Shown here in pieces: positions 1-14,739 of a stretch of 64,000 nt of DNA. The position numbers and the translations under genes are program-made. Position 1 is the stretch's first letter. Each line of letters opens with the position of its first letter. Under the pieces are notes generated by a model. It saw only the letters and a program-made list of their open reading frames with translations. It was not told where the DNA came from and did no database searches. Origin of the DNA: Piscicola geometra (taxonomy: Eukaryota; Annelida; Clitellata; Hirudinida; Piscicolidae); contig OX030955.1 of assembly GCA_943735955.1 (NCBI GenBank), forward strand, positions 6,224,269-6,288,268, read 5' to 3'.

Positions 1-118
1 CAACAATAATAACAATAATTATGATGATTGGAGGGAAATGAATGATTGAGAAGATGAATAGTCATAAAAATTCAGTAAAAGAACGATGGTTATGATAATG
101 ATGGAGGAGGTGACTCAC

Positions 119-5475
<5,357 letters not shown>

Positions 5476-5724
5476 TTTAAAAATATGATTTAAAAAACAT
5501 TAAGTTTTCAAAACATAAGATGAAACAATTGAGCAATAATATATTTTATACATGTGGATTTAGATTCTAAATTTTAGGTCTGAATTGTCCAACATGATGT
5601 ATGTTGTCTATGCTTTTTCATTAAATTAAAAATATCCAACTCTGTAAAACATTTTGACATCTTTTTCAAGCCAAATGTCTGAAAATAAAGGTGTTATTTA
5701 AACGAATTTTCATTGACTCCAATA

Positions 5725-6835
5725 AAATAAAATAAAATAAAATACAATACAATAAAATACAATACAATACAATAAAATACAATACAATACAATACAATAC
5801 AAAACAATACAATACAATACAAAACAATACAATACAATACAATACAATACAATACAATACAATACAATACACTACAATACAATACAATACAATACAATAC
5901 AATACAATACAATACAATACAATACAATACAATACAATACAATACAATACAATACAATACAATACAATACAATACAATACAATACAATACAATACAATAC
6001 AATACAATACAATACAATACAATACAATACAATACAATACAATACAATACAATACACTACAATACAATACAATACAATACAATACAATAGACTACAATAC
6101 AATACAATACAAAACAATACAATACAATACAATACAATACAAAACAATACAATACAATACAATACAATAAAATAAAATAAAATAAAATAAAATAAAATAC
6201 AATACAATACAATACAATACAATACAATACAATGCAATACACTACAATACAATACAATACAATACAATACAATACAATACAATACAATACAATACAATAC
6301 AATATAATACAATACAATACAATACAATAAAAAACAATACAATACAATACAAAACAATACAATACAATACAATACAATACAATACAATACAATACAATAC
6401 ACTACAATACAATACAATACAATACAATACAATACAATACAATACAAAACAATACAATACAATACAAAACAATACAATACAATACAATACAATACAATAC
6501 AATACAATACAATACAATACAATACAATACAATACAATACAATACAATACAATACAATACAATACAATACAATACAATACAATACAATACAATACAATAC
6601 AATACAATACAATACAATACAATACAATACAATACAATACAATACAATACAATACAATACAATACAATACAATACAATACAATACAATACAATACAATAC
6701 AATACACTACAATACAATACAATACAATACAATACAATACAATACACTACAATACAATACAATACAAAACAATACAATACAATACAATACAATACAATAA
6801 AATACAATACAATACAATACAATACAATACAAAAA
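5725..6835. repeat. (AATAC)n pentanucleotide array, about 1.1 kb
   Basis: Nearly pure AATAC repeat with a few AAAAC, CTACA and AATAA variants, 250 bp upstream of the NOL10 start codon. Its left edge grades into AATAA units. Its right edge runs into TAAACCCC...CTTCAAGACCACT, which resembles the 3' end of the LINE at 35566-38055; that LINE also ends in ATACAATAC on this strand. Confidence 0.97.
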
Positions 6836-7404
6836 AGCCTAAACCCCAACCAACTTCAAGACCACTCATTCAATTAAAATATTCGCTTAAAATGCCGCCA
6901 ATGCTGCCTTCAGAAAGGCTTTAAAAAGGCTGGATGAGATGTTCTCAAACAAAAGAGTTCTATAGACTAGTAATGAAATTAAAAATAACCGAGCTAATGA
7001 TTTGACTGTCAAAGACCTAAGCTTTAACAATTCGCCATTGCTTGTACTCAAATAAGTAAGCATTGTTAAAAATTAATTTGGGAAACTGTTGATGTATTTT
7101 TTTATATTTAACTTAAATTGTATTATAAAATTTTAATATTAGTGAGATACATTGAATTTCATCATGAGACATTTGCAAAATATAAGACTCCACAACTTGT
7201 AGTTGAATGCCAGAAAACTACATTGTCAAATGTCATGAAAAAGAAGTCATTCTTTTTGTTAAACAAATCATTATTTTTCACCGCTTACAACTAATCAATA
7301 ACTTTTGAACTTGAGTTTTGATTTAGAACAACTGTGACTGAAACTCATACGAATCAATTTTATAATTTCAAATATCAGCTTATAAATTAGATTTGTCTTG
7401 AAAC
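6836..7404. other. Gene-free AT-rich spacer, LINE 3'-end relic at left edge
   Basis: No coding exon seen. The first 45 bases resemble the LINE 3' terminus found at 35566-35640 (shared CTTCAAGACCACT). The rest is unremarkable AT-rich DNA. Confidence 0.55.
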
Positions 7405-7545
7405 TGCATACGTCGCAAACACCGCATCATATACACTAGGTATATGATAGTTCACGGTTGCTTGTCATGGATTCGAACAGGCAGCCTTTGAGTTGCAAGT
7501 CCGACATTTACCATCTTAGCCAACCCTGCTTCCCATAAAAGCCTG
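7405..7545 (-). mobile_element. tRNA-derived SINE copy 1
   Basis: Read on the minus strand there is a box A-like TGGCTAAGATGG (7522-7511) and a box B-like GTTCGAATCC (7478-7469), with tRNA-like spacing. They are followed by a non-tRNA body (CACCGCATCATATACACTAG on the plus strand) shared with the copy at 9255-9420. tRNA identity is eroded and no functional tRNA is implied. Confidence 0.72.
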
Positions 7546-7562
7546 CTTTCCGTAAAAGAAAA

Positions 7563-7903
7563 GTTTTTATATTCATAAACTTTATGACTTAAATTATTCA
7601 CAAATATTTTAACAAAAGTTTAAAAATCGTTAATAATTATGAGTGCATTAAGTTATCGTTTATCTCCTAGTGCGTCTGCGGTCTATATAATAAATGCACA
7701 ACTGCTTTGAATTAACGTGCTTTCGATCATTTAAAAGGTGATTATTTCTCAAGTTTGCCAGATTTTCATCGAAAAATCAAATTAAAAGACTTCAAAGATG
7801 TCAAAATAATGAAGTTCAATAATTCAGAAAATAATTATCGGAATGCTCTGGTCCAAAAAGGGCTATAAATACGCTGGTTAGCTCGAGGAAAGTATCGTCT
7901 GCC
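7563..7903 (+). promoter_or_regulatory. Conserved promoter region of peptide gene A
   Basis: About 340 bp almost identical to 11494-11814 upstream of gene B, while DNA further upstream is unrelated. It contains a TATA box (CTATAAATA, 7863-7871) about 100 bp before the ATG, and two adjacent GATA-type sites in AGTTATCGTTTATCTCC (7651-7667). GATA sites are common in immune-peptide promoters of other invertebrates; any such role here is inference. Confidence 0.65.
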
Positions 7904-7963
7904 TTGGCCTCCTCAACGTCTCAAGCACTGCCCTCTCCTTCAGACTGCAAGACTCAAGCAAGA

Positions 7964-8209
7964 ATGTTTTCGTCAGGAAAAGAGCAGAAGATTTTTTGGA
8001 GCGTCATGCTGGTGTTGCTGTTGCTGAACTTAGCTTTGGTGAGATGTGCCTGGCAGGAGGATGGAGGCGGCTTGGCTGAGAAGAATGAGCAGCTGTACGA
8101 TTACTTGGAGGAAGACAGCGAAATTGATTCCCCGAGGGAGAAGAGGTTTCTTGGTGCTTTGGGCAGTATTTTTAACAATCTATTCAGGTCTAAAAAGAAA
8201 GCTCAATAG
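7964..8209 (+). CDS. Secreted cationic peptide precursor, family 1, copy A (81 aa)
   Basis: I recognise no named family. Residues 1-28 form a signal peptide (Gly-Lys-Glu-rich start, hydrophobic core VMLVLLLLNLAL, then RC). Residues 29-61 are an acidic propiece rich in Asp/Glu that ends in EKR, a Lys-Arg convertase site. The last 20 residues would be the mature peptide: it begins FLGALG, has an amphipathic stretch SIFNNLF, and ends in a basic RSKKKAQ tail. This layout is typical of antimicrobial or membrane-active peptides; the activity is inferred. The ATG at 7964 is preferred because the open frame upstream has no other ATG (it starts at TTG 7904) and the signal peptide begins here. Single exon, TATA box at 7863, AATAAA at 8316. 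Paralogue B lies at 11875. No cysteines in the mature region. Confidence 0.8.
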   Translation: MFSSGKEQKIFWSVMLVLLLLNLALVRCAWQEDGGGLAEKNEQLYDYLEEDSEIDSPREKRFLGALGSIFNNLFRSKKKAQ

Positions 8210-8315
8210 AAAATTAATTAAAACTTAGAAGTAAGTTGGTTGAATTGACTTAAACTAGAACGTATGCTTCTTATTTTACCTTAATTTTAACAAAAACAAT
8301 TTTTGTTTTTGACTG

Positions 8316-8321
8316 AATAAA
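8316..8321 (+). terminator. AATAAA polyadenylation signal, gene A
   Basis: AATAAA 107 bp after the stop codon of gene A, in the same context (GACTGAATAAACATTTC) as in gene B. Confidence 0.7.
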
Positions 8322-8794
8322 CATTTCAATAGATTTTTTGATTCCATAAAAGAATAAGTTTATATAAAATATTGGTATAATTTAACTTTTCCAACGATCT
8401 TACGGGATTCTTTTTGTTATTTAGTAATTTCGCGGTCTAGTGCGCTTTCATGAAGGCTAAATTCAGGTCCTTCCTGAGGCTGGCGGGGCTTGAGGTATCG
8501 GACTGAGGGAACAGTGCTCTGTATGAGAGATTTTTAAATACATTTCATCATTATTAATTCAAAGATATAAAGTTTAAAAAGTAATTTCTATAAAACAATA
8601 AATAATTCCTTAAAAGTATATTGCGAGACAACTAATGAAGTGTAAGCTAAAAAACCCAACCTAAAACTTGCCTCGACTTCTTTTCAGCTATAGACATAAC
8701 CACCAACTAAGAAAACTTACCTGACTCCTTCAAATTCTTTTACAATAACTACTATTCTTGATAAGATCTACCCAACCATGTAAATCACTGTTAG

Positions 8795-9086
8795 ATTCTG
8801 ATTTGTATTATTTGTTTATTTATTATCATATTCACCATATCCTTGGTCGAGTTGTTTGATTTTAATCCATTATAATTTGCATTAGAATTTAATAATTATC
8901 ATTGAGTTGTGATATATTTTAAATTTATAGTATTTTTCATCTTTTTAATTTATAGTATTTTTCATCTTTTTAATTTCAATATGTTTTGCTTTCTCGATTT
9001 GATTTTGGGTTTTTTCACTTTCTATTTTTTTATTTTTGTAACCTGGCTTGCGTCTGTCAAGCCGTGAAGAATAAAGATGATGAAAA
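8795..9086 (+). mobile_element. 5'-truncated LINE 3' end (same family as 31735-33590)
   Basis: Matches the 3' untranslated end of the LINE at 33321-33585. Shared blocks include TTCTGATTTGTATT, ATTATCATATTCACCATAT, GATTTTAATCCATTAT, TGGCTTGCGTCTGTCAAGC and the terminal GTGAAGAATAAAGAT. Only the last 0.3 kb is present, as expected for 5' truncation during target-primed reverse transcription. Confidence 0.8.
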
Positions 9087-9254
9087 AGTTTATAAAAGCT
9101 GGAGCACTATTATTACCATCTTCAAAAAAAAATCAAATCAGAATTTTGTCGAATACAGTTTTTATTTTTCGATCGAATACGAAAATTCAAACTATCTGAA
9201 TGATTACGAATCAAACATGAGTACAGTTTTTAAAAAATCTTATTATTTATAATA

Positions 9255-9420
9255 AGCCAAGGCACGCAACTGAGGCGCCACTCACACGACAATGTCGTCA
9301 AACACCGCATCATATACACTAGGGATATGATAGCTCACGGTTGGCTGAACAAAGATTCGAACTGGCGACCTTCAAGTTGCAGGTCTAACGACTTACCATC
9401 TAAGCCAACCCGCTCGCCAA
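9255..9420 (-). mobile_element. tRNA-derived SINE copy 2
   Basis: Minus-strand box A-like TGGCTTAGATGG (9408-9397) and box B-like AGTTCGAATCT (9363-9353), followed by a body shared with the copy at 7405-7545, including the CACCGCATCATATACACTAG block. Less decayed than copy 1. Confidence 0.75.
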
Positions 9421-9704
9421 ATGGAAAAATATATCCAATTTATAACGTAGTTCATGGCTAAATATCTTTAAAAGAATATTTTTTTAATTTATTAAGTTTC
9501 ACTTAATTTAATAACGTCTAAAAATTGGGCTGCATTCAATAAAACAGATTTTTCTATAAATATTAAGTTTTGGTTTTTCAGAGTACCTGCGAAGGGTTCG
9601 ATGTCTGCAAACCCTAGTTGCCTTCTTCTACACCTTGAAATAAAGGTTAAAATTTAATAATGAAAATAGGTTAAGAAATGGAGGGAGGAGGGGTGGGTTT
9701 TACC

Positions 9705-9976
9705 TAGCATAGGCGGCAATCCTGGACCCCAAAACCCCCCCACTTAAAAAAAAATATTTACATATTTTCCTTTGATATGAGTATTTAAGTAAGCAAAGAA
9801 TAGTTTTGTTATAGACAACCCTCACTAAAACTACACATACTCACAATGTTTTACTATATGAACATTCAGTTGTAAGGAATGGTGGACGATTATGCTCTTA
9901 TCAAAACAAGAGTTTTAACATGTTTAAAAAAGTAAAAATGGATCCCAGGACCCTTCCAGGATCGCCGCCTATGCTA
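9705..9976. mobile_element. Non-autonomous DNA transposon (MITE), family X copy 1
   Basis: 272-bp element with imperfect terminal inverted repeats (GCATAGGCGGCAATCCTGG at the left; the right end reads GCATAGGCGGCGATCCTGG on the other strand), each flanked by TA. A TA target duplication suggests a Tc1/mariner-type origin. The interior matches the element at 28970-29338. No transposase. Confidence 0.75.
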
Positions 9977-10420
9977 ATTTGTATCACTAACCCTATTCCC
10001 AGTCATCCAACTGTTGGAACAATAGGAGCAGCAGAGACTTTCTCTCATTTGATTGGTTGACTCTGTCACCGCCCATGATGCCCTCAGTGCACTTTGTCAA
10101 AAGTGTGTTTAGCAAATACGTCGTTGATTAATTCATTGATTAAGTTTTTACTGTTTTTTTTTCACCAAAATTTAGTAGAATTTTTTTAAAAATAAATTAT
10201 TCTACGACTCGTGGGAAGCAAAGATTTTTTTAAACATCTTCTTAAAAGCTATTACGACTAATAAAGTGCACATCGGATTTAGATTTAGCAGTTGGCCTTA
10301 TTCAACGACGGAAACTAACTTCTGGACGCGTCTTACAGAATAATTGCAAGAAATTTGATGATATAGGTTCTAAACACAACTAGTGATATTTATTATTTGA
10401 ATAAAACTCAAGGAATATGT
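9977..10420. other. Gene-free spacer
   Basis: AT-rich. The stretch CCCTCAGTGCACTTTGTCAA near 10080 has a degenerate inverted counterpart near 15550, suggesting shared ancestry of the flanks of peptide genes C and D. Nothing else seen. Confidence 0.45.
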
Positions 10421-10427
10421 TTAAACT

Positions 10428-10433
10428 TTTATT
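10428..10433 (-). terminator. AATAAA polyadenylation signal, gene C
   Basis: Minus-strand AATAAA (TTTATT on plus) about 80 bp beyond the stop codon of gene C. Confidence 0.6.
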
Positions 10434-10511
10434 CAATCTAAACAATAAATAGCACAACTCCTGTTCAAGTCAATTCCACGAATTTATCCTATTAATTTTT
10501 CATCTGATTCT

Positions 10512-10793
10512 TCAGTCTTCAACATTCTCTGATTCCTCAGGCTTAGGCGTGGTCTTCGATTTTTTTCCTAATTTTTCTGCCAATTTTTTTGCTAATTTTT
10601 TTGCCAACGTTTTTGCAATGTTCCATCCGCCTCTCTTCTGCAGCAGGGACTCAGCATCGAAGACGGCCTGAAGTTCCCTCTTGGAGAAGTCGGAGCGGAG
10701 AGAGTCGCTTCTGAGGGGGTCTGCCACCGAGGCATTCAGCAGCAGGACCAGCAGCACCACCACCAAGCACATCTTCTCTCCTTTCACGAGCAT
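10512..10793 (-). CDS. Secreted cationic peptide precursor, family 2, copy C (93 aa)
   Basis: Unrecognised family. Residues 1-24 form a signal peptide (MLVKGEKMC then VVVLLVLLLNASVA). Residues 25-54 are a propiece with the repeat RSDSLRSD, ending in LLQKR, a Lys-Arg site. The predicted mature peptide (10631-10515, 39 residues) begins GGWNIAKTLAKK, continues with LAKK/LAEK/LGKK repeats that would form a strongly amphipathic basic helix, and ends in a Pro/Glu-rich acidic tail. The helix is encoded by a near 12-bp tandem repeat. The start is the ATG at 10793, right after the leader ACTCAAGCAAGAA...; the frame upstream is open only from TTG. TATA box at 10884-10893. Signal and propiece are almost identical to gene D, but the mature part is unrelated. 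An antimicrobial or lytic role is inferred from composition only. Confidence 0.8.
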   Translation of the reverse strand: MLVKGEKMCLVVVLLVLLLNASVADPLRSDSLRSDFSKRELQAVFDAESLLQKRGGWNIAKTLAKKLAKKLAEKLGKKSKTTPKPEESENVED

Positions 10794-10883
10794 TCTTGCT
10801 TCTTGCTTGAGTTTCAGAAGAAATCGAGTTTGACGAGTAGACGACAATTCGGAGAAGCTCTTGCACTTGGTGGGACAGTGTCT

Positions 10884-10893
10884 CTTATATACC
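10884..10893 (-). promoter_or_regulatory. TATA box, gene C
   Basis: Minus-strand TATATAAGAG about 90 bp upstream of the ATG. The same box in the same context occurs in gene D (14513-14522). Confidence 0.7.
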
Positions 10894-11493
10894 CACTTGG
10901 AGGCAAACTTCTCCGAAGGGTCGATATATTGAGTCTCTTGAACCTGACAATATGCTGATACATTGGCTTTATCGATTTTTATAAGAATATTTGTTAAAAC
11001 ATTTTTAGATACTTATTTATTTGAACATAGTTAGATAACACGTTGAAGCTAGCAAGTCTGCCTTATATTAAAGAGGGAGAGTTCTTCAATCAAAGCGAAC
11101 AGTTGCTACAAGGCTTATTGACTTAATATCATTCTTGAATATTTTTAGTGCGTATTTTGAAACATTTTACTTATAATTATTTTATTCAGTTTTATCTTTT
11201 ATATTATTCCTTATACTCAATTTAGTTTATAAGTATTAAATTCAAATAAATCTCACAATGTATATTTTATTAAGTTCTTCAACACTGAGTTTCAGCAAGC
11301 ATCCTTCCCAACAACAGTAATCTTCCAACTGACACCCATACAAAAGAATACGACCAGAAACACAAAAGTTCCCGTTTTTTAAACTGGATTTATCTACTTT
11401 GCGGCTTTAAATTCAATTGGAAACATAATATAAAAAAGGTTTGGACCAGGTGGCATTCGATGAATAAGTATTGCCATTAGAAAATCGTTTTTA

Positions 11494-11814
11494 TATTCAC
11501 TAAGTTATTCACAAATATTTTAACGAAAGCTTAAAAATCGTTAATAATTATGAGTGCCTTAAGTTATCGTTTATCTCCTAGTGCGTCTGCGGTCTATATA
11601 ATGGATGCACAACTGCTTTGAATTAACGTGCTTTCGATCATTTAAAAGGTGATTATTTCTCAAGTTTGCCAGATTTTCATCGAAAAATCAAATTAAAAGA
11701 CCTCAAAGATGTCAAATTAATGAGGTTCAATAATTCAGAAAATAATTCTCGGAATGCTTTTATCAAAAAAGTGCTATAAATACGCTGGTTAGCTCGAGGA
11801 AAGTATCGTCTGCC
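11494..11814 (+). promoter_or_regulatory. Conserved promoter region of peptide gene B
   Basis: Near-identical to the promoter of gene A, with the TATA box CTATAAATA at 11774-11782 and the paired GATA-type sites at 11561-11577. The identity block ends abruptly near 11490. Confidence 0.65.
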
Positions 11815-11874
11815 TTGGCCTCCTCAGCGTCTCAAGCACTGCCCTCTCCTTCAGACTGCAAGACTCAAGCAAGA

Positions 11875-12126
11875 ATGTTTTCGTCAGGAAAAGAGCAGAA
11901 GATTCTTTGGAGCGTGATGCTGGTGTTGCTGTTGCTGAACTTAGCTTTGGTGAGATGTGCCTGGCAGGAGGATGGAGACGGCTTGGCTGAGAAGAATGAG
12001 CAGCTGTACGATTACTTGGAGGAAGACAGCGAAATTGATTCCCCGAGGGAGAAGAGGTTTCTTGGTGCTTTGGGCAGTATTTTTAACAATCTATTCAGTA
12101 CTTTGTCTAAAAAGAAAGCTCAATAG
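11875..12126 (+). CDS. Secreted cationic peptide precursor, family 1, copy B (83 aa)
   Basis: Paralogue of gene A with the same signal peptide (one F to L change), the same acidic propiece (GGG to GDG) and the same EKR cleavage site. The predicted mature peptide is 22 residues: the core is as in A up to NLF, then the tail is STLSKKKAQ instead of RSKKKAQ, a 6-bp net length difference in frame. No stops or frameshifts. The ATG at 11875 follows the same leader as A. Single exon, AATAAA at 12215. The gene sits between the two family-2 genes and is transcribed toward D. It is intact, so probably functional; function inferred as for A. Confidence 0.8.
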   Translation: MFSSGKEQKILWSVMLVLLLLNLALVRCAWQEDGDGLAEKNEQLYDYLEEDSEIDSPREKRFLGALGSIFNNLFSTLSKKKAQ

Positions 12127-12214
12127 AAAATTAATTAAAACTTAGAAGTAAGTTGGTTTAATTGACTTAAACCAGAACGTATGCTTCTTATTTTACCTAA
12201 ATTGTTTTTGACTG

Positions 12215-12220
12215 AATAAA
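12215..12220 (+). terminator. AATAAA polyadenylation signal, gene B
   Basis: AATAAA 89 bp after the stop codon, in the same context as in gene A. Confidence 0.7.
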
Positions 12221-12349
12221 CATTTCAATAGATTTTTTGATTTCATAAGAGAATAAATTTATATAAATATTAGTATAATTTAACTTTTCCAACGACTTTA
12301 CGGGCTTTTTTTATATTTAGTAATTTCGCGGCCTAGTGCGTTTTTGTCA

Positions 12350-14110
12350 GATCTGAAAAAATCAAAAATATTTCAAAGAGGCAATTTACATCCACCCGCT
12401 ATTGTCTTTGCATAGTCACAGGCGAGCCCTTGCACCGTTGCTTATTCTACAAATCTGAGTTGAAAGCACGAAAACGTCATGGCAGACCAAGGATACTATC
12501 TCGAAAATAAACCTCGCCATACATTGATTCAAGACAGCCAACGCATGAAGTCGTCCAGATAAGATAATGTGCTGTGAATAGAAAGCTGTGCAGAAGTCAT
12601 TTTATTCTCCACAGAAAAAGAAACCTATTTACCGCACTACTATTATTTTATTTTTTTAATATTTTTTTATTCACTGCACCTTACACAAGAAAACATTCAA
12701 CGCAGAAAGCTTTAATCCTTTAACTTAAAGGCTTTAAGCCACAATGGCTTAGCCACATTAATAAGAACCGTAGAATTAAAAATTTTTATATCAATTTTAA
12801 TTTAAAATAGATATAAAAATAACATAGAAATCTAAGTTTAATATTACTATATTTAACAATGTACAATTTTAAAGGTATTTCAAACATTCAGTTTGTATAA
12901 TATTTTTTTTATAAATTTGTGAAAACCAGTTTTGTCACTAATTGATTTAAATTATTTAATAGTAATTAATTTTTTTTGAAATTGAATAAAATGTTATTAC
13001 AACGAAATATAAATAACAAAGACGCTGAATGTATTTTTTTGTGCAAAATTTTCTCAAGATCAACGAGAAGAAATCTGGATTCAATGCTTAAGTTGTTCCT
13101 TGTGGACTCACCTTGATTGTGCCAGTGCCAAAAGAGAATACCTTATTTGTGACTTATGTAAATAAACGCACATTTATTTTCATCATTTACAATTCAATAT
13201 AATAGAAGTTTCATAGCGTTTTTTCCTTTTTCGTTCATGTTAAATTAAGACTTTTTTGAAAGTTATAAATAAATGTTTAAAAACATTTTATTGCTTTATT
13301 TTTAGTTTAAATGTCCAAAATGAAAAATAATACAAGTTTTATGGCGTTTTAATGCTTTTTAATTAATTTCAACTTCCAATCCCATATTACCCGATTGTTT
13401 TTTATGAGCTTTCATTAGCAACACTTTTGAAAATTATTATTTTTAAATATAAACAATGAAAAATTTTTTTTTTACAAATGACATCTCATTACGAATGATT
13501 ACTATTTATAGTATGTACAAATAAAGTTTCCCTTTTTCCCTAAAACTAATTGAGTTATTTAAAAAAAGTAAATGGTATTCCTAAAATACCCTACTCTTCT
13601 CTAAGCCATAGTTTTGTTTCAATTCAGTTTATATATTAATTAATTAATTAATTCAGTTTATGTATATTTTTTGGAATAACTATCCAGTGTAATTAATTAA
13701 ATACAATTTAGATTGTTGCCAGTTTATAAGCTATTTGAAGTTACAACCAATAGGAGTTGAAACTCACTTGTATAACTACTTTCTACTCTTGAGTTGGATG
13801 AACTCGACGATTTGCGGATTGATTGCGTCTTTCTTATAATTTCCATCCCATAATTTCGCCATGAAAACAATTCGGTCGAATTCGGATGAAATAATCTTCT
13901 ATTATTTGGAACCGAGTCGAAAACGTATCGAATATTCGACTGAGTTGAGATCATTATTGAACTCATCTTCACAAATATTAATTTATTTAAATGCGTTTTC
14001 CCGTTTTTTGTTTTCCGTATTCACAATTTTTATATTAATTAGAAATCATTTTCTCAAAACATACTTTTATTTATTTATTAGAATCAAATATTTATAAATC
14101 TATTTGAAAC
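12350..14110. other. Gene-free AT-rich spacer
   Basis: After the end of homology with gene A's 3' flank (about 12347) I see only AT-rich DNA with short TTAA/ATTA runs. Short open frames around 13724-14097 on both strands show no recognisable protein and no conserved copy elsewhere in the window. Confidence 0.5.
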
Positions 14111-14116
14111 TTTATT
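14111..14116 (-). terminator. AATAAA polyadenylation signal, gene D
   Basis: Minus-strand AATAAA about 50 bp beyond the stop codon of gene D. Confidence 0.6.
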
Positions 14117-14166
14117 AAGTCAAAACAATTAATGGAATAAATCCTGCTCAGGTCAACTCAACGAAT

Positions 14167-14424
14167 TCACTGGACTTTGTCAACACTTGATCCTTCAGGG
14201 TTTTTTCCTTTGATTTTTTCCAACAACTTTTTCACTTGATCTTTGACATAGTCAATAATGCCTCTCTTCTGCAGCAGGGACTCAGCGTCGAAGACGGCCT
14301 GAAGTTCCCTCTTGGAGAAGTCGGAGCGGAGAGAGTCGCTTCTGAGGGGGTCTGCCACCGAGGCATTCAGCAGCAGGACCAGCAGCACCACCACCAAGCA
14401 CATCTTCTCTCCTTTCACGAGCAT
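14167..14424 (-). CDS. Secreted cationic peptide precursor, family 2, copy D (85 aa)
   Basis: Signal peptide and propiece (residues 1-54, ending LLQKR) are the same as in gene C. The predicted mature peptide (14262-14170, 31 residues) is entirely different: it begins GIIDYVKDQV, continues with a basic amphipathic stretch KKLLEKIKGK, and ends in a polar NPEGSSVDKVQ tail. Nucleotide identity with gene C runs from the promoter through the Lys-Arg codons and the first Gly codon, and then stops. TATA box at 14513-14522. The start at 14424 is chosen for homology with C; the frame stays open upstream to 14664 but that includes the 5' UTR and TATA box. Probably a membrane-active peptide, by inference. 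Confidence 0.8.
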   Translation of the reverse strand: MLVKGEKMCLVVVLLVLLLNASVADPLRSDSLRSDFSKRELQAVFDAESLLQKRGIIDYVKDQVKKLLEKIKGKNPEGSSVDKVQ

Positions 14425-14512
14425 TCTTGCTTCTTGCTTGAGTTTCAGAGGAAATCGAGTTTGACGAGTAGACGACAATTCGGAGAAGCTCTTGCACTTG
14501 GTGGGACAGTGT

Positions 14513-14522
14513 CTCTTATATA
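14513..14522 (-). promoter_or_regulatory. TATA box, gene D
   Basis: Minus-strand TATATAAGAG about 90 bp upstream of the ATG, identical to that of gene C. Confidence 0.7.
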
Positions 14523-14739
14523 CCCACTTGGAGGCAAACTTCTCCGAAGGGTCGATATATTGAGTCTCTTGAACCTGACAATATGCTGGTTTGTCGATTT
14601 TTCTTTGAAGAATAATTTGTGTGTATGTGTTTGTGTCTATTATATACATAAATTTCAAGTTCATAATATTTTATTTGGTTTCAAACGTAATTTTTCTATT
14701 TTTTCTCTTGAAGAAATTTAGCGGGGCAAGCTCGAATGC

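Noticed and set aside
5666..6849. Open frames with YCIVL repeats
   Set aside because: Translation of the AATAC pentanucleotide array; no conserved non-repeat part.
7469..7522. Functional tRNA gene
   Set aside because: Box A and B are present but acceptor stem and anticodon arm do not fold convincingly, and the sequence is joined to a SINE body repeated elsewhere.
7904..7963. N-terminal extension of peptide gene A (and the same in B, C, D)
   Set aside because: It would need a TTG start and precedes the natural signal peptide; the region lies right after the TATA box and is 5' UTR.
13724..14097. Two overlapping 80-codon frames
   Set aside because: AT-rich, opposite strands, no family, no second copy in the duplicated cassette.
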